DNA of 45,225 bases, from assembly GCA_029932585.1 (NCBI GenBank), contig JAOZPU010000002.1:1-45225 (forward strand), in the 5' to 3' direction. Position numbers and translations under genes: made by a program. The notes below the pieces were generated by a model. The model was not told where the DNA came from. It did not search any database and saw nothing but the letters and a program-made list of their open reading frames with translations. Every line of letters starts with the position of its first letter. Positions within the stretch are counted from its first letter, which is position 1. Positions 8,041-16,043 of the stretch are shown here, in pieces. The DNA is from Spirochaetia bacterium (GTDB lineage Bacteria; Spirochaetota; Spirochaetia; B11-G9).

Positions 8041-8882
8041 AAACCTATTCCAGTTTACCCGCTGATGAAAGTAAAAATAATATAAGCTGTAATATTTGTG
8101 GAAGTCATGACCGGGTATTGTATTGGGACTGTAATGGATATACCTTTTCAAGATGTAATAATTGTAAGCTAATCTATCAGTACCCTCAGCCGGTTCAGTC
8201 TGATCTATCTTTAAGGTACGATGATAATTATTTCGAATATGAGATAAATAATGAAGAATCTTTTTTTAGTTTAATGTTAAAAACTCTTAGTGATGTTCAG
8301 TTTGATAGCCGCAGTGCATTTCTAAAGGATGGTAATGCTGAATTTCTGGATGTGGGATGTGCTACAGGATTACTTTTAAAGCATATGGAAGGCCTTGGCT
8401 GGAAGGGGAGAGGTGTTGAGTTATGCCCCTCCTCGGCTGAATATGGACGTAATATAAGGAAACTGGATATTTATCAAGGTACTCTTGAAGAAGCAGAATA
8501 TTCTGATAATCAATTTTCTGTTATCCATTCTTCCCATTTAATAGAACATTTAACAGATCCTGCAGCTTATATTAAGGAAGTTTTTAGAATTCTTGCCCCT
8601 GGGGGGCTGTTTATAACAACTACTCCTAATGCAGATAGTCTGCAGGCAAGGCTGTTTGGAAAAAACTGGAGATCTGCCATTGCAGACCATATGTTTCTTT
8701 TTTCTCTAAAGACATTACCCCGGCTTATTCAAAATCAGGATTTTAAGATATTGCAGACAGGAACCTGGGGGGGCATTGCTGCAGGAATTGTTCCTGGAAT
8801 AATTAAAAAACCTGTAGATAAGCTGGCTAAGAGGTTTGGGTTTGGTGATGTTATGGTTGTTTTGGCCCAGAAAAATAAATAA
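8037..8882 (+). CDS. Class I SAM-dependent methyltransferase with N-terminal zinc-ribbon-like motif
   Basis: The N-terminus has two CxxC pairs (Cys18/Cys21 and Cys40/Cys43), as in methyltransferases that carry a small zinc-binding module. A Rossmann methyltransferase domain follows, with the SAM motif FLDVGCATGLLLKHM, an acidic VELCPSS strand end, SSHLIEHLTDP and LAPGGLFITTTPN. The likely start is TTG 8037, which overlaps the LytM-like stop (TTGA) and follows GAGG. The acceptor molecule is unknown. Relatives act on sugars or small metabolites, or on O-antigen-like glycans. The 119 nt after the gene hold only a weak AT hairpin (8900-8915) and a promoter candidate. Confidence 0.85.
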   Translation: MKTYSSLPADESKNNISCNICGSHDRVLYWDCNGYTFSRCNNCKLIYQYPQPVQSDLSLRYDDNYFEYEINNEESFFSLMLKTLSDVQFDSRSAFLKDGNAEFLDVGCATGLLLKHMEGLGWKGRGVELCPSSAEYGRNIRKLDIYQGTLEEAEYSDNQFSVIHSSHLIEHLTDPAAYIKEVFRILAPGGLFITTTPNADSLQARLFGKNWRSAIADHMFLFSLKTLPRLIQNQDFKILQTGTWGGIAAGIVPGIIKKPVDKLAKRFGFGDVMVVLAQKNK

Positions 8883-8947
8883 TATAGTAAGGTCTTTCTC
8901 TTTATATAGATAAAGCAATACATTCTCCCCCAATTACATATCATGGG

Positions 8948-8976
8948 TTGACACAAATCGGAGATTTAAGAAGAAT
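8948..8976 (+). promoter_or_regulatory. Candidate promoter for the DUF4912-GH57 pair
   Basis: A perfect TTGACA (8948-8953) is followed after 17 nt by AAGAAT (8971-8976, four of six matches). It lies in the 119-nt gap between the methyltransferase stop and the DUF4912 start at 9002. The perfect -35 hexamer and good spacing make it a reasonable promoter for a separate glycogen-branching unit. Confidence 0.45.
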
Positions 8977-9001
8977 GATCTAATGATGCAGCGAGGTTTT
9001 A

Positions 9002-9751
9002 ATGACTAGAGATCGTTTAACTCAATATTCAATGTTTGATCTGTATAAAATTGCTGAAAACGAAGGTGTTCAGTATGACGTTACAGAAGGTAATCGTGAT
9101 GAGCTTATAGAAAAGATACTGGAAGCCCTTGAAGAAGATAAAAATGAGCGGGATCTGGCTAATAATGATGCGATGAAGCTGAAGAATACGAAGTATGATA
9201 TTCTACAGGACTATGAGCTTGAAGCCCAGGAAAAGCAGGTCTATTCCATACCTGAAAAATATAATGATACCAGGATAGTTTTATTGTTAAGAGATCCTTT
9301 ATGGGCATATACTTATTGGGATCTGAATGATAAAGAGCTTGCTAAAATGAAAGAGGAGCTTTTTTTTGAAGGGTTTTTTCTTAGAGTATTTGAGCTTAGT
9401 TCAAAAAAAACATCAAAGGAAGATTCTTTTTCAAAGGATAATATAATTGACTACTATGATATTCCTGTAGATGAAAAAGATGACAGCTGGTATATAAATC
9501 TTGGTAAAACAGGTAGAAATTTTGGCATTCAGCTATGTTCTGTTATACATGGAAAGGTTTCTGTGCTAAGTGAGTCTAATATTATTAAAAGCCCCAGAGG
9601 TTTTGTTGCTGAGCATATTAAAGATTTATCCAATGATCCTGATTTAATGACAGTGTTGATGTCAGGGTTATGGGATTATAATAATAAAGGGGAAAATGTT
9701 ATTCCTCAGAGAATTTTATCAATTATGGAGAATCAGGATTTAACTTTATAG
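9002..9751 (+). CDS. DUF4912-domain protein with N-terminal SAP/Rho-N-like module
   Basis: Residues 1-45 (LTQYSMFDLYKIAENEGV, then a Glu/Lys-rich helix) look like the small helix-turn-helix module found in SAP and Rho N-terminal domains. The rest matches my memory of DUF4912, including TRIVLLLRDPLWAYTYWDL and IQLCSVIHGKVSVLSES, and ends with a short LSSG-type tail region. DUF4912 proteins are often encoded next to GH57 branching enzymes, as here (31-nt gap), and are suspected to bind glucan or help the enzyme. No direct function is established. The ATG follows a weak GCGAGG SD. Confidence 0.75.
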   Translation: MTRDRLTQYSMFDLYKIAENEGVQYDVTEGNRDELIEKILEALEEDKNERDLANNDAMKLKNTKYDILQDYELEAQEKQVYSIPEKYNDTRIVLLLRDPLWAYTYWDLNDKELAKMKEELFFEGFFLRVFELSSKKTSKEDSFSKDNIIDYYDIPVDEKDDSWYINLGKTGRNFGIQLCSVIHGKVSVLSESNIIKSPRGFVAEHIKDLSNDPDLMTVLMSGLWDYNNKGENVIPQRILSIMENQDLTL

Positions 9752-9782
9752 AGTTATAAGATTTTCCAATTAAGGATTATTT

Positions 9783-11369
9783 ATGTCAAAGGGTTATTTA
9801 GGGTTTGTGCTTCATGCACATCTCCCTTTTGTAAGACATCCGGAATATGAACACTTTTTAGAAGAGGATTGGCTGTTTGAAGCTATATCAGAGACATATC
9901 TTCCTATGCTCAGAATGTTTAACAGACTTCTTGTAGATAAGGTTAAATTTAAAATAACTTTTTCTATATCGCCTACTTTGTCTGCAATGCTTACAGATGA
10001 TCTGCTAATGAAAAGATATGTGAAATATCTGGAAAATAGAATTGAACTTGGTGAAAAGGAACTTGAACGGACAAGGGATAATGAGCAGCTGCAAAAAACA
10101 GTTAGTATCTACCTTAATCTTTTTAAAGAGAATCTTGACGAATTTGTGCATATTTATAGAAATAATATTTTGTGGGGTTTTAGAAATCTTGAGAAAGAAG
10201 GTGTTCTTGAGATAATTACCACAGCTTCTACCCACTCATTTTTTCCTGTATTTGAGGAGCATCCTCAGGCTATAGAGGCGCAGATTCAAAATGCTGTTAT
10301 TTCTCATGGCCGTAATTTTGGAACAAAGCCCAGGGGGTTCTGGCTTCCTGAATGTGGTTATTTCCCAGGCCTTGAGAGCTATCTTAAGGCTAATAATATA
10401 GATTACTTTTTTGTTGCAGCTCATGGTATTCTTTTAAGTGATGGTAAGCCGCAAAATGGAGTTTATAGTCCCCTTGAACTGCCTAATGGTCTTTCTGCCT
10501 TTGGACAGGATTTCTCTTTAACCGAAGCAGTCTGGTCTGCTGATACCGGATATCCTGGTGATCCTGTTTACAGGGAGTTTTATAGAGATATAGGATACGA
10601 TCTTCCCCTGGAGTATATACGACCTTATATTCATGAACCTGATGTAAGAGTTAATACAGGCTATAAATATTATGCTGTAACAGGTAATACAGATAATAAA
10701 GAGTTCTATAATTCTGAACTTGCAATGGATAAACTTGATGAACATGCAGAAGATTTTATACAAAAACACATTGATCAGGTTGCCAAGCTTGAAGGATTGA
10801 TGGATAAAACACCCTTTTTTGTGACTCCTTACGATGCAGAGTTATTTGGCCACTGGTGGTTTGAAGGTATTTCCTGGATGGAAGCTGTTATTCGCAAGGT
10901 TTCCAAACGGGAAGATGAACTTGAGATGATAACAGCCGTTGAATACCTGGAAAAGTATCCGAAAAATCAAACAGGTGTACCATCTTTTTCCAGCTGGGGT
11001 AATAAAGGTTATTCTGAAGTGTGGCTGGATGGAAAGAATGACTGGATCTACAGGCATCTTCATAAGGCTATAGACAGAATGACTGAGCTTGTGTTTCGGT
11101 ATCCGAATGAGAGTGGTTTGAAGCTAAGGGTTCTTAATCAGGCTGCACGGGAAGTTCTTTTAAGTATGGCTTCTGACTGGCCGTTTATAATGAAGACCGG
11201 CACGACAGTGCCTTATGCTGTAAAGAGAATTCGTGAACATATACATAATTTCAATTATATATATGATAATCTGCGTAGAAATACTGTTGATACAGGATGG
11301 CTTACACGTATTGAACGAAAAAATAATGTGTTTCCCGATCTTGATTACACAATTTTTGGAAAAAAATAA
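9783..11369 (+). CDS. GH57 family 1,4-alpha-glucan branching enzyme
   Basis: This enzyme forms alpha-1,6 branches in glycogen-like glucans. The start LGFVLHAHLPFVRHPE is the GH57 signature. Candidate catalytic residues are Glu190 in GFWLPECGYFPG and Asp351 in TPYDAELFGHWWFEG, close to the positions of the nucleophile and acid known in the Thermus branching enzyme (Glu183 and Asp354). The C-terminal helical domain (from about residue 415) contains SEVWLDGKNDWIYRHLH and LNQAAREVLLSMASDWPF, typical of the branching-enzyme subgroup rather than amylopullulanases. The length of 528 residues fits. It is probably co-transcribed with the DUF4912 gene. No other glycogen gene is in the window. Confidence 0.9.
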   Translation: MSKGYLGFVLHAHLPFVRHPEYEHFLEEDWLFEAISETYLPMLRMFNRLLVDKVKFKITFSISPTLSAMLTDDLLMKRYVKYLENRIELGEKELERTRDNEQLQKTVSIYLNLFKENLDEFVHIYRNNILWGFRNLEKEGVLEIITTASTHSFFPVFEEHPQAIEAQIQNAVISHGRNFGTKPRGFWLPECGYFPGLESYLKANNIDYFFVAAHGILLSDGKPQNGVYSPLELPNGLSAFGQDFSLTEAVWSADTGYPGDPVYREFYRDIGYDLPLEYIRPYIHEPDVRVNTGYKYYAVTGNTDNKEFYNSELAMDKLDEHAEDFIQKHIDQVAKLEGLMDKTPFFVTPYDAELFGHWWFEGISWMEAVIRKVSKREDELEMITAVEYLEKYPKNQTGVPSFSSWGNKGYSEVWLDGKNDWIYRHLHKAIDRMTELVFRYPNESGLKLRVLNQAAREVLLSMASDWPFIMKTGTTVPYAVKRIREHIHNFNYIYDNLRRNTVDTGWLTRIERKNNVFPDLDYTIFGKK

Positions 11370-11371
11370 TG

Positions 11372-11405
11372 CCGGTAGGGGCGATTTATGAATCGCCCCT
11401 ACCGG
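11372..11405. repeat. Perfect GC-rich palindrome (15-bp stem, 4-nt loop), likely terminator and REP-like element
   Basis: CCGGTAGGGGCGATT and its exact reverse complement AATCGCCCCTACCGG flank the loop TATG. It starts 3 nt after the GH57 stop and includes the stop codon of the convergent small ORF. Read on the minus strand, the stem is followed by ATTATTTTTTCC, a fair U-tract, so it should terminate that ORF well. On the plus side there is no U-tract. Its high GC content stands out from the surroundings and resembles short palindromic repeats that are scattered in many bacterial genomes. Only one copy is seen here. Confidence 0.8.
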
Positions 11406-11641
11406 GCTAACGCCAACAATTCCTGTCCCACAATCAATTCTAAATAATAATATTTTGTAATCTCTTTGCGTTCCTCTGTGGTGGAAACTTTGTAGACCCT
11501 GTAAACGATCACCTTTGGAGAGGGGATGGGTGTTCTTATTGGGTTGCCGTTCATATCTACAATTTGGTTGAAATTAGGTGCATTTCTTATTTCTATTTCA
11601 TCCCCTTCAGGATATTTCAGAATGTAAGTAGTATTTGTCAT
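11399..11641 (-). CDS. Small hypothetical protein, 80 residues
   Basis: I do not recognise this protein. The sequence begins TNTTYILKYPEGDEIEIRNAPN, has a short Pro-rich turn (PIRTPIPSPKV), then the strand-rich VIVYRVYKVST and an acidic/aromatic helix ending in ELIVGQELLALAR. There is no signal peptide or membrane segment. It is the only credible minus-strand gene in the window. Support comes from a TATAAT box 11 nt upstream of the ATG and a terminator at its end. Its stop codon TAG lies inside the GC-rich palindrome at 11372-11405. It could be a spurious ORF, but the amino-acid composition looks protein-like. Confidence 0.5.
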   Translation of the reverse strand: MTNTTYILKYPEGDEIEIRNAPNFNQIVDMNGNPIRTPIPSPKVIVYRVYKVSTTEERKEITKYYYLELIVGQELLALAR

Positions 11642-11652
11642 TTGTCTCTACC

Positions 11653-11658
11653 ATTATA
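11653..11658 (-). promoter_or_regulatory. Minus-strand -10 box (TATAAT) for the small ORF
   Basis: A perfect TATAAT on the minus strand lies 11 nt before the ATG at 11641, so transcription would begin only about 5 nt before the start codon and give a nearly leaderless mRNA. No good -35 hexamer is visible at 16-18 nt. The rest of the gene-free stretch 11642-11841 holds the mraZ promoter and operator described separately. Between 11660 and 11762 I see nothing definite. Confidence 0.35.
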
Positions 11659-11762
11659 TCTAATTACTCTATTATGCACTGTAGAATTCTAAACTACTAT
11701 ACATATGTTAAGGACTATTATCGGCATCTGTGTAAAATATCTTTAATAAAATTTGTCTTATG

Positions 11763-11790
11763 TTGACAATTGAAATTTTTAGGGTAGTAT
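11763..11790 (+). promoter_or_regulatory. Sigma-70-type promoter of the mraZ/dcw operon
   Basis: A perfect TTGACA (11763-11768) is separated by 16 nt from TAGTAT (11785-11790). Predicted transcription starts near 11797, just before the GTGG boxes that begin at 11801. This is the best-looking housekeeping promoter in the window and is placed as expected for the mra promoter of division clusters. Confidence 0.7.
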
Positions 11791-11800
11791 GTAAAGAGTA

Positions 11801-11846
11801 GTGGGGGAAAGTGGGTAAATTAAGCAGAAAGTGGTGGTTAAGTGGT
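11801..11846 (+). promoter_or_regulatory. Putative MraZ operator: repeated AAAGTGG/GTGG boxes at ~10-nt spacing
   Basis: GTGG boxes begin at 11801, 11811, 11831 and 11842, that is, spacings of 10, 20 and 11 nt. Two of them lie in AAAGTGG contexts (11808 and 11828) and one in TAAGTGG (11839). MraZ proteins are known to bind direct repeats of TGGGN or AAAGTGK separated by about one helical turn in their own promoters. The array starts at the predicted transcription start, includes the only SD-like GGTGG, and runs into the GTG start codon. Bound MraZ could therefore block both transcription and access of ribosomes. Confidence 0.7.
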
Positions 11847-12297
11847 AAATGGTGAGTATAGAAATTCATTGGATGATAAGGGACGGTTTTTAATCCCATC
11901 CAGAATTCGTAATAGTATTAAAGGAAATATACTCATACTTACACGTTCGGTTGATCGCTGTATCTGGATTTTTACACCTGATGAATGGGAAAAAATCTCA
12001 CAACTTATAATGGGAACATCATCGATGTTTAGCAAAAGAACACGTAGTATGCAGCGAAGAATAATTGCTCCGGCTCAGGAATGTGAAATTGATAAATCCG
12101 GGCGAATAACAATACCTCAAACTCTTAGAGAGTATGCAAACCTTGAGTCTAAGAAAGAAGCTACTATTCTTGGAGTTCAAAATTATATGGAACTTTGGGA
12201 TGTTAATTCCTATAACAGTTATCTTCTTGATAGTGAAGATGATTTTCTCGATGCAGCAGAAGATCTGGATAAGCTTTTGCAATCAAATAATTTGTAG
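11842..12297 (+). CDS. mraZ: Transcriptional regulator MraZ
   Basis: MraZ is a ring-forming AbrB-like DNA-binding protein that represses the division cluster. The two tandem swapped-hairpin domains are clear: GEYRNSLDDKGRFLIPSRIR at the N-terminus and CEIDKSGRITIPQTLREYA in the second half. The length of 151 residues is typical. The start is GTG 11842, which gives the family N-terminus VNGEYRNSLD. It is the first gene of the division cluster, 31 nt before rsmH, and its own predicted operator lies directly upstream. Confidence 0.96.
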   Translation: MVNGEYRNSLDDKGRFLIPSRIRNSIKGNILILTRSVDRCIWIFTPDEWEKISQLIMGTSSMFSKRTRSMQRRIIAPAQECEIDKSGRITIPQTLREYANLESKKEATILGVQNYMELWDVNSYNSYLLDSEDDFLDAAEDLDKLLQSNNL

Positions 12298-12328
12298 TAA
12301 ATATAATTAAGGATAGAAAGGGTCGTTC

Positions 12329-13276
12329 ATGGATATTTCGCATAGGTCAGTTTTAAAGGAGGAAGTGCTCGAATTTTTGGCTCCCAGAGCTTCTGGAGAG
12401 TTATTAATTGATTGTACCCTTGGTGAGGGTGGTCATAGCGAGTATTTATTATCTTCATTTTCTGATCTAAAGATTGTAGGTCTGGATGCAGATGCAGATA
12501 TTCAAAGTGTTGCAAAGGACCGGCTTAAGGTTTATGGAGAGCGTATTAGATTTTTTAACGTCTGGTTTAATACTTTTTTTCGAGAATATCCACTGGGAGA
12601 TGAACGACCCGATTCTATTCTTTTTGATTTAGGCATATCTGTTTATCACTATGAAAAGTCCGGACGGGGTTTTACTTTTAGCAAAGATGAACCACTGGAT
12701 ATGAGATTAGAAAAGGGCCTTGAAATTTCAGCGTCAGATATTGTAAATAACTATCCTGAAGAAGAACTGGCAAATTTGATCTATGAATTTGGTGAAGAGA
12801 GGTATTCCAGAAGAATAGCAAGAGCTATTATAAAAGCACGTTCAGAAGAATCTATTGTTACTACAAAACAGCTTGCTGATGTAATATGGAATTCTGTTCC
12901 AAAAGATTATAGGTATGGGCGTATTCATCCAGGTACAAGAACTTTTCAGGCTCTTAGAATTGCTGTTAATGGTGAACTGGCAAGGCTGAAAACTGCTCTT
13001 GGGAGTGCTCTTGCAGTTTTAAAGCCAGGTGGTAGGATGGGAGTTATCTCTTTTCATTCACTGGAAGATAGAATTGTTAAACATTACTTTAGAGAAAAGG
13101 GAAAATCCTGTACTTGTCCTCCTGAATTTCCAATATGTCAATGTAGTGGTAAACCTGTTGTGCGTGTTTTAACCAAAAAAGCTATCAAACCTTCTGAGTT
13201 GGAAATTAAAGAGAATCCTCCCTCCCGAAGTGCACGTTTTCGTGTTATTGAAAAAATAATGGACGAGGAGTTGTAG
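12329..13276 (+). CDS. rsmH: 16S rRNA (cytosine1402-N4)-methyltransferase RsmH
   Basis: RsmH (MraW) methylates C1402 of 16S rRNA at N4 using SAM. The N-terminus HRSVLKEEVLEFL and the SAM-binding segment LIDCTLGEGGHSEYLL are characteristic, as are FDLGISVYHYEKSGRGFTF, DMRLEK, HPGTRTFQALRIAVN and the C-terminal ISFHSLEDRIVKHYFR. The length of 315 residues is normal. An AAAGGG SD lies a few nt before the ATG. The conserved position behind mraZ confirms the assignment. Confidence 0.97.
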   Translation: MDISHRSVLKEEVLEFLAPRASGELLIDCTLGEGGHSEYLLSSFSDLKIVGLDADADIQSVAKDRLKVYGERIRFFNVWFNTFFREYPLGDERPDSILFDLGISVYHYEKSGRGFTFSKDEPLDMRLEKGLEISASDIVNNYPEEELANLIYEFGEERYSRRIARAIIKARSEESIVTTKQLADVIWNSVPKDYRYGRIHPGTRTFQALRIAVNGELARLKTALGSALAVLKPGGRMGVISFHSLEDRIVKHYFREKGKSCTCPPEFPICQCSGKPVVRVLTKKAIKPSELEIKENPPSRSARFRVIEKIMDEEL

Positions 13277-13278
13277 AT

Positions 13279-13566
13279 ATGAAAAAATTTTTACTTTTAA
13301 TTATTGTAGCAACTGTTCCTGGAATTATTTTTCTAACGGTAAGACAGGTTTATAACTATAACAAAATAGATCAGGAGGTTCATTCTTTAATTTTAGATCA
13401 AAGAGAGTTGTTTGAACAAAATAAAAGGATGGTTGCTAATTTATCTATTCTAAGTTCCCCGGGAAGAATAGATGATCTCGCAGAAAATAAGTTGAAAATG
13501 GAAAAAAATAGAGTAGATACTATTCGGATTAAAATCGAAACAGCTAAAGAGGGTTCTGATGAATAG
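13279..13566 (+). CDS. ftsL: Cell division protein FtsL-like
   Basis: This is a short bitopic protein of 95 residues. One membrane helix is formed by residues about 4-21 (FLLLIIVATVPGIIFLTV). A periplasmic heptad-rich coiled coil follows, ending near LSSPGRIDDLAENKLKM, which resembles the family's terminal motif (IE.LARE.LGM). FtsL sequences are poorly conserved, so the assignment rests mainly on topology, length and its place directly after rsmH. It would pair with the FtsQ homologue encoded downstream. It starts 2 nt after rsmH and overlaps murF by 8 nt. Confidence 0.82.
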   Translation: MKKFLLLIIVATVPGIIFLTVRQVYNYNKIDQEVHSLILDQRELFEQNKRMVANLSILSSPGRIDDLAENKLKMEKNRVDTIRIKIETAKEGSDE

Positions 13567-14971
13567 GGAGGCTGGAAAGTTTTTTTCAGTTTCTGATGCA
13601 TCTGTCAGAGCTGGAGGAACATTTGTTTCATATAAAAATTCTGATCCTGATATAGTATCAATATCGATAGATTCCAGGACTGTTTCTTCGGGGGGATTGT
13701 TTATAGCTCTAAATGGTGAAATTACCGATGGACACAAATATATTTCCAGTGCATTTGAGTCCGGTGCATCGGCTGCTATGATTTCAAGCAAATACTATGC
13801 TAAGCATTACAATAATGTATCGTTTTTTAATGGCTGCCTGATTGTAGTAGAAGATACTCTTTCCGGCTTTCATAAGCTGGCAGCCAGCTGGGTTGCTGAT
13901 TTTGGAAAACTAACCAGGGTTGCTGTGACTGGTAGTAATGGGAAAAGTACAACTAAGGAGATGATAGGGTCAATTTTGGCTGAAGATGGAAGTACTGTTA
14001 TTAATAAAGGTAATTTGAATTCTGAAACAGGATTGCCTTTATCGGTTATGGGAATTAAGAAAGAACACAAATATGGTGTATTTGAAATGGGCATTAACCA
14101 TCCTGGAGAAATGAAGGCTTTGGTTTCTGTTTTTAGTCCTCAATTTGCTTTAGTTACAAATATTGGAACAGCACATATTGGGCCTATGGGCAGTCAGGAG
14201 GCTATTGCTGCTGAAAAATCTGAAATTTTTTCTCTTTTTGACAAAGATAATACAGGGTTTATTCCTGATAATGACTCCTGGGCTGATTATATGGAGACTC
14301 ATTGTCCTGGAAAAACTATTCGATATGGTTTGAATTCTACAGAGGGCGTTGAAAAGGCATTTAATCTTGGTCTTAAGGGCTGGAATATTCAGTATAAAAA
14401 TCTTGAAATTAATTTAAAACTTGTTGGGCAGCATAATCTGAATAATGCAATAGCTTCAATAAGCCTTTCCTCTGCTCTAGGTATAATTCCAGATAAAATA
14501 AAAAAAGGTCTTGAGAAGATTGAACCGCTAAAAGGGCGAAGTCAGATTATTGAAGGACTCTATACCATTATCGAAGATTCCTATAATGCCAATGCTGATT
14601 CTATGAAAGAAATATTTCAGTTTATTTCTGATTTGGAATGGGGTGGACGGGTTGCTCTTGTTCTTGGTTCTATGAAGGAGCTAGGTGATGAATCTGTACA
14701 GATGCACAGGCTTGTTGGAACTATGGCAGCAGAATTGAATCCTGATGTTATTTTCTTATTTGGTTTGGAAATGAGAGATGCATACTTTGCTATTCAGGAA
14801 TCTGATTATTCCGGGCAGGTTGTTCATATACTGGATTATCAGAAGCTTGAAAATTTGGTTCTTGATTCTTTAATAGAAGGGGATCTTGTTCTTTTAAAGG
14901 GGTCACGGACAATGGAATTAAACAGGCTTGCTGATGAAATTTCAAAATTGATGGGGGTTTTGGGTGTTTAA
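13559..14971 (+). CDS. murF: UDP-N-acetylmuramoyl-tripeptide--D-alanyl-D-alanine ligase MurF
   Basis: MurF adds D-Ala-D-Ala to the UDP-MurNAc-tripeptide in the cytoplasm, using ATP. The order is an N-terminal substrate domain (VSISIDSRTVSSGGLFIAL), a central ATPase with P-loop AVTGSNGKSTTKEM and NIGTAHIGPMGS, and a C-terminal domain with IIEDSYNANADSMKE. This last motif is characteristic of MurF. The length of 470 residues is normal. In most dcw clusters ftsI and murE lie between ftsL and murF. Here they are missing. The start overlaps ftsL and the end overlaps mraY. Confidence 0.96.
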   Translation: MNREAGKFFSVSDASVRAGGTFVSYKNSDPDIVSISIDSRTVSSGGLFIALNGEITDGHKYISSAFESGASAAMISSKYYAKHYNNVSFFNGCLIVVEDTLSGFHKLAASWVADFGKLTRVAVTGSNGKSTTKEMIGSILAEDGSTVINKGNLNSETGLPLSVMGIKKEHKYGVFEMGINHPGEMKALVSVFSPQFALVTNIGTAHIGPMGSQEAIAAEKSEIFSLFDKDNTGFIPDNDSWADYMETHCPGKTIRYGLNSTEGVEKAFNLGLKGWNIQYKNLEINLKLVGQHNLNNAIASISLSSALGIIPDKIKKGLEKIEPLKGRSQIIEGLYTIIEDSYNANADSMKEIFQFISDLEWGGRVALVLGSMKELGDESVQMHRLVGTMAAELNPDVIFLFGLEMRDAYFAIQESDYSGQVVHILDYQKLENLVLDSLIEGDLVLLKGSRTMELNRLADEISKLMGVLGV

Positions 14972-16043
14972 AGAGATTCTTCTTCCTTTTGTTGATAAAT
15001 TTACATTTCTCAATATTTTTCAGTATATAACTTTCAGGGCGGCATATGCGGCTGTTACAGCTCTGTTGATTTCGTTTATTTTTGGACCTAAGTTGATAAA
15101 AGCACTGAAAAAAAGAAAAGCAGGACAGGAAATAAGAGAAGATGGACCTGAAACCCATTTGGTGAAATCCGGAACACCTACTATGGGTGGTATATTAATT
15201 CTATTTGCTATAATAATTTCTGTTTTACTTTGGCAGGATCTTGGAAGTTACTACACCTGGATTTCTCTTATTTCACTGGTTGGATTTGGTGCTATTGGTT
15301 TTGTTGACGACTATTTGAAAGTTTTTCGAAAAAGTTCTGCTGGACTTCAGGCAAGATTTAAATTTTCTGCACAAATAGTAGTTTCGATTATAATTGTGTT
15401 GATTATTTATTTTAAAGATGCAGGTTCTGCGACATATCTCTATCTTCCTTTTTTTAAAAACCCTGTACTTGATCTTTCTTTAATGTATATTCCTTTTGCA
15501 ATAATTCTTCTTGTAGGATTTTCAAATGCTGTAAACTTAACAGATGGACTGGATGGGCTGGCTTCCGGGCTTGTAATAATTGTTGGCCTTACAATGGGTA
15601 TTATTACCTATGTTACAGGAAGAGTTGATTATTCAGAATATTTGATGATTCCTTATGTGGCTGGAAGTGGTGAATTGATGATTTTAAGCTTTGCCATTGT
15701 TGGTGCCAGCATAGGATTTCTTTGGTATAATACACATCCTGCGGAAATATTTATGGGAGATACGGGTTCTCTTTCTCTTGGAGGTACTATTGGTGTTATT
15801 GCTTTATTAACAAAAAAAGAGATGTTAGTAATAATTATAGGCGGTGTATTTGTTCTTGAAGCTCTTTCAGTAATAATTCAGGTTGTATCATTTAAGCTGC
15901 GGGGAAAAAGAGTTTTTAAGATGGCACCCCTTCATCATCATTTTGAATTAAAAGGATGGGCAGAGAGTAAGGTTGTAATTCGCTTTTGGATAATTGGTGG
16001 TCTTTTCGCAATTTTAAGCCTTTCTACTTTGAAGATACAATAA
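14964..16043 (+). CDS. mraY: Phospho-N-acetylmuramoyl-pentapeptide-transferase MraY
   Basis: MraY is the polytopic membrane enzyme that makes lipid I from UDP-MurNAc-pentapeptide and undecaprenyl phosphate. Visible signatures are KSGTPTMGGILIL, FVDDYLKVFRKSSAGL with the Asp pair, AVNLTDGLDGLASG, MGDTGSLSLGG and the C-terminal MAPLHHHFELKGWAESKVVIRFW. Ten or so hydrophobic helices are present. The length of 359 residues is usual. The start is GTG 14964, overlapping the end of murF by 8 nt, and its stop overlaps the ftsW start (TAATG). Confidence 0.97.
   Translation: MFKEILLPFVDKFTFLNIFQYITFRAAYAAVTALLISFIFGPKLIKALKKRKAGQEIREDGPETHLVKSGTPTMGGILILFAIIISVLLWQDLGSYYTWISLISLVGFGAIGFVDDYLKVFRKSSAGLQARFKFSAQIVVSIIIVLIIYFKDAGSATYLYLPFFKNPVLDLSLMYIPFAIILLVGFSNAVNLTDGLDGLASGLVIIVGLTMGIITYVTGRVDYSEYLMIPYVAGSGELMILSFAIVGASIGFLWYNTHPAEIFMGDTGSLSLGGTIGVIALLTKKEMLVIIIGGVFVLEALSVIIQVVSFKLRGKRVFKMAPLHHHFELKGWAESKVVIRFWIIGGLFAILSLSTLKIQ

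Noticed and set aside
8900-8915. CTTTAT-ATAG-ATAAAG hairpin after the methyltransferase gene
   Set aside because: Very AT-rich 6-bp stem without a following T-tract; too weak to call a terminator.
8715-8956. Two overlapping minus-strand ORFs at the end of the methyltransferase and in the following gap
   Set aside because: Mostly antisense to the methyltransferase, no recognisable domain and no clear ribosome binding site.
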